From: Bettongia penicillata ogilbyi
Lineage: Eukaryota > Chordata > Mammalia > Diprotodontia > Potoroidae
DNA: 64,000 nt
Reading direction: 5' to 3'
Assembly: GCA_023548195.1 (NCBI GenBank)
Contig: JAJHZJ010000336.1
Coordinates: forward strand, 5,128,805 to 5,192,804
In this document: one piece after another, positions 21,451 to 31,190 of the stretch
How positions within the stretch are numbered: the stretch's first letter is position 1
Layout: each line of letters opens with the position of its first letter
Program-made: the position numbers and the translations under genes
Notes under the pieces: generated by a model
Database searches by the model: none
Seen by the model: only the letters and a program-made list of their open reading frames with translations
What the model was told of the DNA's origin: nothing

Positions 21451-22015
21451 CCCTCTCCACAACTTTACCCACAAGCCTTGTCTGCTTCTTTATGTGGAGG
21501 GAGCCTTACCAGCTGTGTGTGTGATAGCTACACCCCAACTTTCCCAAGAATGCTCAGAGGTAGGAAGTGGGATGGTGGCACCCTGGATATTATCCCATTA
21601 CACAGCCGAGCATATCAAGAGATGGAGAGCAGGAGGAAGCATGGCTTCTAACTTCCATACTCCTTACCCCTACCTTATTCATAGAATAACTAGACTTGCC
21701 AGTGGACTCCACCCAATTCCCTGAAGTCTGTGGAGTCACAGAAAACCCCATATAATAGGTACATCCCTCTGGGTTGTACTAGGCCTGGGGACCGAGTGTC
21801 TGAGGGATCATATCACTTCCCCTAGGAAAGAACCCAGAGAATGGGGATCCCTGGCATAGCCCCTCTCTGTATCTCCACTCTAGCGCTGTGATCCCCCTCC
21901 CCCATCTGCCTCATGGCTGCCGGAAGGAGGTGGCTCCAGTCTCAGGGTGGGGGCGCCCAGAGCCTTTTGAGCCTCCCTGGGGGTGGGGGAAGAATCCTCA
22001 TTCTGCCAGCTCTTG
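21451..22015. other. Unassigned sequence
   Basis: No clear repeat, exon or conserved-looking island. Confidence 0.35.
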
Positions 22016-22375
22016 GCCCATTGTCCAGCCCAGAACAAAGCCTGGGGATTTAAGCCGAATGACCAGTCGCATGGGCCTCCCCATCGAAGCGAGCCTGGCC
22101 AGGGGGCGGGGGCGGGGGAAGGGGGGTCAAGAGAGAAAGGGGACAGGAACCTTTGAAAATAACTAATTAAAGTGCCTTCAGCTCCCCCCTCCCTGGGCGC
22201 CTAATCTCTCCAGGGCAGCAGCTCAGACAATGTGCCCACTCCCCCCGGCCCGGCCCCTTGCCCGAGTTTTAAAACAAGAGGCAACTGGAAGTTAATGAGC
22301 CCCAGCTGACGGGCCTCCCTAATGAGGGGGGGCACCCCCGACAGCTCCCACATTCTCTAGTGGCTTGAATAGATC
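22016..22375 (+). promoter_or_regulatory. Candidate conserved non-coding element
   Basis: Contains ggggatttaagccgaatgac, catcgaagcgagcc, a GC-box cluster (gggggcgggggcgggg near 22103), ataactaattaaagtgcc, ccgagttttaaaacaagagg, agttaatgagccccagctg and ccctaatgagg. The mixture of GC boxes and homeodomain sites resembles a vertebrate regulatory element. Confidence 0.5.
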
Positions 22376-23100
22376 CCATACCCCAGTGGGAGTTCATTCA
22401 TCAAGTTCCAGGGGTGAGGGCCAAAAAGGAGCAGAGAACTCTGGGCAGTGCAGTTTATGCCCCTAGCCATTTGAACAGAAACATGTGTCTATGGGGAGGA
22501 GTATCCAAGGTGGGAGCCCCAAATCTGCACACTTCCCTCTTCCCCTCATCATGTCAGACTGCAATGGCCAGATTCCTACCTCGAGGCTAGTCTAGGCTGG
22601 GCTGAGTTGCGGTCAGACACCAGAACCTCTCTGGTCCAGCGTCTTCTCAACATGGCATGTCTATTCAGGAGGGACAGCTTAGGGGAAGGGATCCGAATCT
22701 GAACCTGTGGGCTCACAGGTACGTGGATGAAAGCCCTCACTTTCAGGGAATATGCCCTCTTTGTGGAGGAGCAGAGACAAGGTCCATGACATCCTTCTGT
22801 GACCATGACACCCTAATCCCCGTCCCTCATCTCTCACCCTCACCTATCACTGACCTTCTCATCTCACACTCCTATCCTTGATGCCCCTATCTCTGAACCC
22901 CTCTCTGTCAGTTCTAAACCCCCATTTCTGACTCCTGGCACTAGACTCTTCATTTTTTACTTGGAATGGAGGAAGAAAAGCCATTTCTGACCATTTTAGG
23001 AGGATGTCTGTTGTAAGAAAGGGGCTTTGTGGGGGGAGGAGGGGATGGAGGTTATGACTTCCCTTGCCTCCTGTCCTAGTCCTCTCCCCCAAAACCTCTA
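22376..23100. other. Unassigned sequence
   Basis: Mixed C-rich sequence. No repeat or exon is recognised. Confidence 0.35.
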
Positions 23101-23220
23101 GGCCCCCACCCTGCCCCTATTCTCTGAAATTAATTAATTACCAGGGGACAATGGTCAGCACAGGAGCCAGCAGTCCCCCTGCCTTAATTGGGGTCCAAAT
23201 TGGAATGGAAGAGACAACCA
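23100..23220 (+). promoter_or_regulatory. Candidate small CNE with TTAATTAATTA
   Basis: Bases 23128-23200 hold an overlapping homeodomain cluster (aaattaattaattaccagg), then gccttaattggggtcc. Short and AT-rich within C-rich surroundings. Confidence 0.4.
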
Positions 23221-23339
23221 ATCTCCTCTCCCATTCCCATCCCTATCCCTTCCCCCCATACTCCCTTCTGTACTGTGCTTGCCTTGAGTTGGGAGACAGG
23301 ACATTGAGGATGGAGGGGGATGGGGGCATTGTTGCTGGT

Positions 23340-23785
23340 CTCAGGGTTGGGGGAAGGTCAGTATAGGCATATTTGAGGGAATTCCCTCTCAACTAGCATC
23401 AGGAGTTGGGGTAGAGGTGGAATCCTTCTCCAGGTTTGGAATTTGCTTGGTCAAGGGTCTAGGATCAGGACTGACTTCAGGCAGAAGTAGGGTAGACTCT
23501 TGGGGTTAGTGTCTGGGGATCTAGGGTCTAAGGTACAAATTGACTCTGAACAGAGGAGACAAACAATTCCAGGAGAATGGCTGATGGCCAGAGACTCAGG
23601 GCTTAGGGGATCTTGGATCTGGAATGGAAAATAATGGTCCCAGAGCTTTATAATCCATAGTTTGGAAGGTCTGGGGTTCAGAATTTGGGAACTCTTGGGT
23701 TGGAGGTGGGGGATCTGGCCCCTGGGATTCTAAGGACTGGGATGTGGGAGCTGACTTTGGACAGAGGCGACTGATTCCCAGGGTC
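23340..23785. repeat. Degenerate G-rich minisatellite-like region
   Basis: Recurring words like gggtctagg, ggggatctagg, gatctggaat and ggtctgggg are seen with irregular spacing. No clean unit could be defined. Confidence 0.4.
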
Positions 23786-23789
23786 ACTC

Positions 23790-23940
23790 ATGGTGAAAAT
23801 ATCACATTTCATGGTTTGTTGCCGATTCATGGAAAAATCCTATTAAACCAGAGATTATTTACACAATTTAAACGAGCGGTGAGGGGGATTATATAAAAGC
23901 CATCAGAGCTAAAGCTAGGCAGCTGAACAGTCTGGCCCCC
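23790..23940 (+). promoter_or_regulatory. Candidate conserved element with TATA box
   Basis: AT-rich complex sequence (tgttgccgattcatgg, tcctattaaaccagagatt, caatttaaacgagcgg) leads into gggattatataaaagccatc. TATAAAAG is at 23892-23899, so a start near 23920-23930 would be expected if this is a promoter. No downstream exon is apparent. It may instead be an enhancer with an incidental TATA. Confidence 0.5.
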
Positions 23941-23943
23941 CCA

Positions 23944-23966
23944 CCTTGGCCAGCAGGGGGCGACCT
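23944..23966 (+). promoter_or_regulatory. Strong CTCF motif, plus orientation
   Basis: ttggccagcagggggcgacc matches the CTCF core (CCAGCAGGGGGCG) essentially perfectly. It is oriented opposite to the weaker sites at 3879-3896 and 10625-10641, a divergent arrangement. Confidence 0.75.
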
Positions 23967-24071
23967 CCCCCCAGTATTAACCCCTCCTTTTCCCCATCCC
24001 AGATCCCCAGGTATTGGGTTTGTGTTTAAGTCTTAGTCAGATAATCCCTAGGCTCCTCACAACTCTAGGGA

Positions 24072-24095
24072 GTGTGTGTGTGTGTGTGTGTGTGT
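24072..24095. repeat. (GT)n microsatellite
   Basis: About 12 uninterrupted GT dinucleotides. Confidence 0.9.
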
Positions 24096-24324
24096 TACCC
24101 GCTGGAGTGTTGTGTATGTTTTGGTGTGAATTTCCATTACTTTCTTCTTGTATTCACTTTCTGCTTGGCCTAAGTAAAACCCAATTTTTTCCTGGCAGGG
24201 TACATCACAAAGCAGTATCTTGAAGCACAAAAACCAAGGGAACACACATGTATTTCCATGCCCCTGTGCATCAGTCTGAAGTAAAAACCTCCAGAAATGG
24301 GGTTTATTGCAAACAAAATGGAGT

Positions 24325-24515
24325 GAGAAGGCACTGAATTTGGAGCCAAGGGTCCTGGATTCAGATCCTACCTCTCCTACTTACTATCTATGTAATCTTG
24401 TTCTGGTCACTTTAGTTCCTTTGGGCCTCAGTTTCCTCATTTGTAAAATCAAGAATGGAAAACTCGATAAACTCTAAATTTTCTTTCAGTTCTAATTTCA
24501 ATGATCTCTGATTAA
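24325..24515 (+). repeat. MIR-like SINE, sense
   Basis: Contains 'tttggagccaagggtcctgg', attcagatcctacctctcc, 'ggcctcagtttcctcatttg' and taaaatcaagaatgg, with a diverged 'gttctaatttcaatgatctc' end. Confidence 0.8.
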
Positions 24516-25370
24516 TTCCTTTAGGTTGAAAATGGAAAGAGAAAGGACAGCTCCCTTACTGTTCTTGTTGGGGTGGATGTTGGGTGGGTGGGAAGGATTG
24601 TATGTATTGGGGTGGGGAATGTGTGTATGAGTGCGAGGAAAGAGGTCAAAGCCCCCTCACCTTACAGACTCCCCCAGATGACCAGAACTCTTGTTGAACT
24701 CAGGTCCCCAAACCCCCAATGTCCACTCTTAGACCTGAAAAGGAACATCAGACTGGGCACCCTTCCCCTGTACCCTCCAGGATGTCTCCTCTGGAGCTCT
24801 CAGCTTCCCATTGGCCCAAGGGATATACTTCTTTCTTTATGGTACTTGCACCTCAAAAAAGACAGAGAAATTGTTGTGGTCAAAGGTCAGAAAGTCAGCA
24901 TTAGTGGATGATCTGGGTCAGGACTCTGGAGCTACTGGGTGCTGGGGGTTTGGACATGGAGGGTAGGAAAGGTGTCCAGCTGAGTCAGGAACAGAACAGG
25001 CCCTGCATCTTGTCCTGTTCCTGGCCAAGGGCCTGCCCTGCCTCAGCAGTTTTATGGCCCAGTGTGGATGAAGATAATGCCCTGGGGAGGTGGCAGGCTG
25101 TTCTGGAGGGGAATGTACTCTATCTTGCCCTCAAGGCTGAGAACAGAAGGGGCCAGGACTATGTTCCCTTTTTAGGACTCAGGGACAGAAAGGGACATTA
25201 AGGATTGGGGGTCAGTGGATTTTTAGAAGAGGTCACCCGGTGTCATGAGTCATGATGGGGATGCCATAGAATCAGCATAGAAGACAAGGGGGAAGATGGG
25301 CTTGGGGAAGGGTCAGTCTAGACATATAGATGCAGATATTTCACTAAAAATGACCACACTGCAGCAAAGA
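24516..25370. other. Unassigned sequence
   Basis: Mixed sequence. The 112- and 97-codon frames at 24573-25201 have no recognisable features. Confidence 0.35.
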
Positions 25371-25374
25371 GAGG

Positions 25375-25500
25375 ACTCATTTGGAGCCAGAAGACCTGGG
25401 TTTTAGTTCTAGTTTGACCATTTATTTTCTGTGTCACTTTGGGCAAATCACTTTGCCCATTTTGAGCCCAGTTTTCCACATATACATGACTCTATGATCC
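25375..25500 (+). repeat. MIR fragment, sense
   Basis: Contains 'ttggagccagaagacctggg', 'ttctgtgtcactttgggcaa' and 'agcccagttttccacatata'. Confidence 0.7.
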
Positions 25501-25925
25501 TAACACAGTCTGAAGAAAGGACTTCCCAACATGAGCAGGTGGGAGCTTCTGAGAAAGGTAGAGAGGGCATCTGGCCAGGAGAACCTCTGGAAAATGGGGC
25601 TTTCTTCCAGTTTTGATCACCACTCGGGCAACTTCCTGTCCAGAGTCAGTGACCAGGTTGGGAGGTCTGAGGATAAGGGCTCAGTCACCTGGGATTTTAC
25701 TGGATTCACTTCTTTTTACTGAAGCTGGTTCTCACCATCACTGTGGAGCTGTAGCCCTGAGATATTTAATCAGCTCATTATGGACCCTCCCTATCCCCCA
25801 CTTCTAACCTGTTTGTTTTTCTCCATCTCTCTCCTTTAAAAAAAAAATGAGAGAAGAAGAAAAGAGGAGGAAAAGGAGATGAGAGGAGAGCAGAACAGAG
25901 AGCCCTGTCTTTAGAACAATCACTT
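25501..25925. other. Unassigned sequence
   Basis: Includes a short purine-rich tract (about 25838-25900). No gene is seen. Confidence 0.35.
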
Positions 25926-25929
25926 CTGA

Positions 25930-26260
25930 TTTAGGCATTCATCATGGTCCCAGGTTCCTGAAGGGGGCCCAGGAGGAGCAGCCGCCAACAAGAACACTTT
26001 ATTAGAATTTATATGTCGCTGGCATCGATGGGGGGAAATAATTAACACCCCTACAAATATATCGTAAACAAAATATTTATTAGAAATAAATAACTCATTT
26101 ATTTTACATATTTCATTTCGACAATAACGTTACCCAATTTATCATTTAACATTTTTGCAAGACAACTTAACGACTCCTTATTAGCGTTTCCATTTTTCAC
26201 CCGCGCACCATAAACCACGAGGCTCTCCCCAAATGCCCCAAGATACCGCGGGTGCCAGGC
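25930..26260 (+). promoter_or_regulatory. Strong candidate conserved non-coding element
   Basis: About 300 bp of AT-rich but non-repetitive sequence hold an unusual number of isolated CpGs for AT-rich mammalian DNA (atgtcgctggcatcgatgg, atatatcgtaaac, catttcgacaataacgttac, cttaacgactcc, ttagcgtttcc, cacccgcgcaccataaacc). Motif words include TCGTAAA (posterior-HOX/CDX type), GTAAACAAA (forkhead), AATAATTAAC and two TTTATTAGAA words at about 25998 and 26078. Every frame is closed. This texture is typical of ultraconserved-like regulatory DNA. Confidence 0.6.
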
Positions 26261-26820
26261 ACTCACTGAGACCCAGGTGAAGGATCAGACTACCTTTATC
26301 ATTAGCACATTTAGACACATATATACAAATATGCCCTTCCCCAATAACAGACCCTTGCCCCCTCCCCGCAATCTATATAACCATGTGCACACAAGTCCAT
26401 CCCCATGCTCCCTTGGAAGCCCTAACCACATATGAACACACATATACACTCCCTAGACACATTATGATCACATAAACATGTATACATTTAGTTGTACATA
26501 TGTGGGAGGTGGGGAGAGAGGGGTGGAACCAGGTTTTGTTGCTATGTGTATATACTGGGCTTGGGGGACGTTGATGGGAAAGCCAGGTTCAGGTCTTTGG
26601 GAGGGGTGTCTCTCTGTCCCTGCCAGGGTCTCTAGTCATCCCCCCAATACATTCTTCCCCTCTCAAGGACTAATAGGTTCTGACTGGAAGGAAGGGACCC
26701 ATGTTTCTTTTGTCATTCTTCCTAGCCTATGGCTTAATTTCTTTCTGAGTAGAGGCATCAGCTTCCTGCCCCTGAAACAGTTCCCAGTTAAGCAAATCCT
26801 ATTTCCCTAATGTTTGCTAA
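26261..26820. other. CA/TA-rich and unassigned sequence
   Basis: Bases 26300-26495 have irregular cacatatata/acacat words. The rest is unassigned. A 110-codon frame at 26478-26810 has no recognisable domain. Confidence 0.4.
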
Positions 26821-26839
26821 ACCTGAAAGCAGGATATGG

Positions 26840-26985
26840 TGTGATGGGCCAAAGGTTTAGGTCTGAAGGCTTTAGGTTGGGGTTCTGAGATGGAGATTCT
26901 GGGCTGAGGGTTCTGGACCAGGGATTGTAGGCTGAAGATTCTGGCTATAGGTTCAGGCTAAGACTTTTCTTGAAGGTTAAGGCAA
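26840..26985. repeat. Degenerate minisatellite, roughly 20-bp unit
   Basis: A word like gggttctgagatggagattc recurs about six times in drifting form: ggttctgagatgg, gattctgggctgag, ggttctggaccagg, gattgtaggctga, agattctggctatagg. Confidence 0.7.
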
Positions 26986-27890
26986 GATTTTCAGCCATGA
27001 TCCCCAGATGTTCAGGAGAGGCCCCGGTCCATCCCACTATCCCCATAGGAAGTATTGGTAATTTTTTAATGACAAATTATCCGTCCCTTGTTGCCATCCC
27101 AAACCTTAAACTTCATCTATTTCTTGTTGGAATTGAGGAGGGGCAGAGGGAGCATAGGAATCTAGTAGGAGAGAGAATGAATGTGTGTGTACAAGTACAT
27201 GGCGGCATCCTCAGATGTGACAGGGGGTGTGTGTTTCTTGCTCCAAAACTGCTTCATCAGTTTCCCTTGTGCCCTTAAGCTCCAAGCCTAGTTATCTGGG
27301 AGATTAAGTAAGGCCTGGGGTATGCTGGCTGGAGCGAGGAGGAAGGGGGCAGGCTGGGGTGGGGGCACTGGGGAGGAGAGAAGGTCAGTATAGATATCAC
27401 CCCTGAGTCCACAGCTGCTAATATTAACTCAGGAATCATTTCATCTCCTGGGAGAGCCAGGCTGAAGGGTGGGAGACCAGAGGATTTAGGGAAGGAAGAC
27501 ACACTGTGGTTGGGGGCCTGAGGCCTGGGGGCAGGGGTGGGACCCAGGGGTGGGGGCAAGTACACAATGACTGGGGGGTTGGAGGGTCTGAAACCAGAGA
27601 CTTTAATAAGAGTCACTGACAGCAAATACGGCTGACATGGGAGTCCCATTACTCACAACAAGGGCCCTTTTGTACCCACAGGGCCTGGGCTGGGGAGGCA
27701 AGGCCAGAAGGGGAGGGGCTGGCCCTCTAGGTAAAGCAGAGCATAGCAAATGCCCTAACTTCTCCACCCACCTAAGTGCAGAACCACCTTCATATGTCTC
27801 TAAAACCTATTCTTGGGCTGGGGTTGCCAGGGTTAAAGGACTGGTTGATTCTTTTGGAATGATCCTATCGTCTTGTCTGGAAAGCTTCAG
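26986..27890. other. Unassigned sequence
   Basis: Mixed sequence with a G-rich stretch at 27330-27580. The 102- and 124-codon frames (26970-27278 plus, 27275-27649 minus) carry no recognisable domain. Confidence 0.35.
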
Positions 27891-27892
27891 GA

Positions 27893-28420
27893 TCCTTGAG
27901 TTGGAATAGACCTTAGAAATCTAGTTGAGGGGTCCTTAAATTGGGCTTCAACTACTTCAGGGACCCATGGATAGATTACAGGGAGTCTCAACTTGGATAG
28001 GAAAAGAAATACATTTTTATTTCAATATCCTTGGTTTCCTTTGTAATCCAGTGGGGTGAGGGGGAGGTAAGGCAGAGTGGTTTATGCATTTAAAAACATC
28101 CTGGGAAGGAGTCCAATGGCTTCACTAGACTGCCCAAGGAAGGGGTCCATGGACACAGGCAAGGTCAAGAACTCTTGTTTTCTGGTCTAATCCTCTCATT
28201 TGCTGGAGGTGACATACTGGATTCCTGATGTGGATTCCACTATACTATGGTACTATTTGTGGCCTAGAACTCTAAAGAGTTATGAGAGCTCTCAGAAGCC
28301 ATCTTATCCAAGTGACTTACCCAAGGTGATCATCTAGGTAGTAAACATCAGAAGTAGAATTTGAACTCAGGTCCCTTGACTCTGGAGCCAATGAGACACT
28401 CCACTGGGCCATGTTGCCTC
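27893..28420 (-). repeat. THER/MIR-like SINE split by a hAT insertion
   Basis: The left part (ccttgagttggaatagacc, ttagaaatctag) and the right part (tggtctaatcctctcatttg, then 'agtgacttacccaaggtgat' and 'ttgaactcaggtcccttgac') join into one antisense element once 27928-28177 is removed. Confidence 0.65.
27928..28177. mobile_element. hAT-like non-autonomous DNA transposon
   Basis: Begins 'ggggtccttaaattggg' and ends 'caaggtcaagaactcttg', which are imperfect inverted termini. The interior (tttcaatatccttggtttcc, tttatgcatttaaaaacatc, aaggaaggggtccatgg) fits a Charlie-type MITE. The 8-bp target duplication is degenerate. Confidence 0.6.
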
Positions 28421-28639
28421 AATGCTCCCTCAAAGTGCCCCTTCACCCTCTAGTTCTGCCTGTTGCCATTATTGCTTACTTCCTTAGGAGGCAGAATTTA
28501 CAGTGTGTTATTTATGAACCGTAATTGTGATGGCTGCTACAGTAGACAGGTTAGGAAATCTCAGTGTGAGGAGAGATGGCAGTTTGGTGACAGGAGTAGG
28601 TACAGAGGTCTATCATACTGCAGAATCTGACACTCATGG
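28421..28639. other. Unassigned sequence
   Basis: No feature recognised. Confidence 0.3.
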
Positions 28640-28910
28640 GTTTGATATAATAATAATAGCAGCTCCTTATAGTGCCAGGTACTCCGCTATGTGCTTGAGA
28701 AGTATGATCTCATTTGATTGTCACAGCAGCCCTAGTAGATAGGTACTCTTATTAACCCCATTTTACAGTTGAGGAAATAGAGGCAGATAGAGGTTAAGTA
28801 ATTGCCCAGGGTCACAAGCTAGTGTCTGAGTTTGGATTTAAACTCAGGTCTTCCTGACTCCAGGCCCAGCACTCTATCTACTGTGTCCTCTAGCTGCCTC
28901 TACCATACTA
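28640..28910 (-). repeat. MIR/CORE SINE, antisense, nearly full length
   Basis: Reads backward from 'tagtgccaggtactccgcta' through 'ccccattttacagttgagga' and 'taattgcccagggtcaca' to 'ctactgtgtcctctagctgc'. Confidence 0.88.
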
Positions 28911-29515
28911 CAATGCTGAACTTAATCTACTCTAATATGGGACTCTAATGCTTATATGCACATAGTAGGATCAATAAAAATCTGTTAACGAACTGAAAAA
29001 TATAGGTAATATTTTTTAAAACTGTTAACATGAATGAATGAGTAATAGGCCACAAAGTCTTTGGCACCAACAAATACTTTGACGTCAGAAAGAGATGTGG
29101 TTTTATCAAGGGAAATGACACTCTAGAAGATGCATTTGCCTTGCTACTGTACCCTAAAATCCACTGGGTCTTTCCATCTGCTTTGCAGATGAACCCTTGA
29201 GAGACCCCTGACAAAAGACTGTGTTGTTTTCCTACTGGAATCTCTCAGAGCTTAGCACAGTACTCTGTATGTATTAAGCACTTGATACTTTTTCAGTTCT
29301 TTCATTCCAAATAGCTTATACTCTTCCACATTGCCTCCATCAGCATCCATCAGTGAAGGATTAATAAATGAAAAGGTGAATGCTAGATCTGACAATTTGA
29401 CCCCAGTTTTAGCAGCTCCCTTGGGTTCTATGCAGGAGAAATGGAGTAGTTTGGGGAGTCTCAACAAAAATCTATTAAGCACCTACTATGTGCAAAGTCC
29501 CCTATTTAGCTGGAG
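28911..29515. repeat. Short LINE-tail fragments in unassigned DNA
   Basis: L2-like 3' tail words occur at 28955-28990 (gcacatagtaggatcaataa) and 29245-29290 (gagcttagcacagtactctg), and an antisense L2 tail at 29462-29505 ('tctattaagcacctactatg'). Confidence 0.5.
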
Positions 29516-29744
29516 GGTTACACGTGGTAAGGATTGGGGGTATTGTTTAGGTAGAGAGAGGAGACCAGTCAGCTATTTCTTGACCTCACCAGTTCTTGGC
29601 TTCTGGAGTTGCTGGTAGACATTGCAGTTGCTGGACCTCTGAAGACTTTTCTAACATTTCAAAGGTTACAAGGTCATAATCTGGTCCACTATATCTATGA
29701 TACTACTCACCTAATATCAGAAAAGAATAATCCCAAGAGACAAA

Positions 29745-30010
29745 AGAAATAAAGCAACCTAAGTCCATGGGAAGGGCTGCTCCGGCTGATGCCACCGACC
29801 CTCCTTTTACAGCCGAGGCCCACAGAAGTTCTTCCTCCTTGCTCAAGGGCTGCCAGGGAGGAGGTCACTAGCGTTTACTCATCAAACCTTTTCATATGAA
29901 CACTCAGTTCTGGCTTAGCAATTAATTAAAATGTTTTTAGTACCATGTAATGGACCGACAGAAAGCAGCCAGAGGATGCCTGAGCATCATCTGAAATGGA
30001 GACAGGGAGG
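29745..30010 (+). promoter_or_regulatory. Candidate conserved non-coding element
   Basis: Contains gctgctccggctgatgcc, accgaccctccttttacagc, ctagcgtttactcatcaaac, gcaattaattaaaatg and gtaatggaccgacag. Complex, CpG-retaining and non-coding. Confidence 0.45.
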
Positions 30011-30760
30011 AAGAAAGAGCCCCTCCATAGTGCATTCCCAGAAATAAGTTCTACAAACCTCTATTTGGTTGGTATAAGACAGAACATATTGTACTTGCTC
30101 TGAGGATTGGAACCTTATTGGCCAGTCCTACCATTACCTAAATATGTATAAAATATATCCTGGGATTACAACTTTGAGGCTGGTTTTGGAACAAGATTTG
30201 GAGGGTTGTCACTGCCTTAATAGATTCCAAAGCAAGATCTGATCATAGCTCCATGTGTTTGCCTTCATCCTAAGGTAACCTCTTTGGAAGACAAATTAAT
30301 CTGCCTTGCAAATTAAACCTGTTCCAGTGTATTTCTTGCCTTCTCAATGGGCAAGGGAAAGTTGAAGGAAGGGAGAGAATTTGGAACTAAAAATTGAATA
30401 AAAGAAGAAACATCCCTTTTGATGGGTGGGAATGGGAGCAGGGGAATAAATGCCCTTCAGAATGAGCTTCTCACATTTTTTTCATCTGCTTCATCTCTCT
30501 CTTCCTGTCTCTTTCTACTTTTGCATCTTGCTGTTTCATGCTTTCTCTCTTTTTGTTTCTCTCTGTCTCTTTCACATGGAGGAACACAAATAAATTCCTA
30601 TTTCTCCAAATACTCCCATAGGGAATCTGTACAGAGTTTGGTGAGCTAGGTTTGGCATTCAACATGCCACAGATCGTGATGAAGTGCTGCCCCTCTGTCC
30701 TCACTGACCCAGGGCATCTATATGATACATGAATCTGAGGACTGTATGTAAATGAATCTC
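30011..30760. other. Unassigned sequence
   Basis: Includes a short TC-rich stretch at 30480-30580. No exon or clear repeat. Confidence 0.35.
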
Positions 30761-30761
30761 C

Positions 30762-31190
30762 TGTGGCAGTTGTGGTTTAGTGGAAAAAACACTAAATTAG
30801 CAGAGAGGAGTTGTTCAGTTATTTCGGGCATGTCTGACTCTTCATGACTCCATTTGGAGTTTTCTTGGCACAGATACTGGAGTGCTTAGCCATTTTCTTC
30901 TCCAGCTCATTTTACAGAAAAGGAAACTGAGACAAACAGGGTTAAGTGACTTGCCTAGGGTCACTCAGTTAGTAAGCGTCTGAGGCCACATTTGAACTCA
31001 AGGTCTTCCTGACTCCAGTCCTGGTGGTCTATCTACTGTACCATCTTGTTGCCCATGACATCTGAGTCCTAATACTGACCCTGACTAATTTAACTGCATA
31101 ACCTTTGATAAATCCCTTCACCTCTCTTGGTCTCAGTTTCTAAATGTATAAAATAGGGATGGTATAATGCTTGCTTGCTCTATTTCCCTT
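30762..31190 (+). repeat. MIR SINE, sense, split by a SINE insertion
   Basis: The left part (gttgtggtttagtggaaaaa, cactaaattagcagagagg) and the right part ('acatctgagtcctaatactg', ctcttggtctcagtttctaa, 'aatgtataaaatagggatgg') form one MIR interrupted at about 30808-31055. Confidence 0.75.
30808..31055 (-). mobile_element. tRNA-derived marsupial SINE, antisense, nested in MIR
   Basis: Reads backward from 'ttcagttatttcgggcatgt' and 'cttcatgactccatttggag' through 'cttgcctagggtcactcag' to 'ctactgtaccatcttgttgc'. It is the short-tail form (AAATGGGGTCATGAAGAGTC type), as at 51517, 55816 and 59105. Confidence 0.88.

Noticed and set aside
22098..22116. A second CTCF site at ctggccagggggcgggg
   Set aside because: The half after the core fits, but the upstream CCA-G/C part is missing. 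GC boxes explain it better.
24573..25201. Two neighbouring 112- and 97-codon frames as an exon pair
   Set aside because: No splice-consistent boundaries, no domain, and composition similar to flanking DNA.
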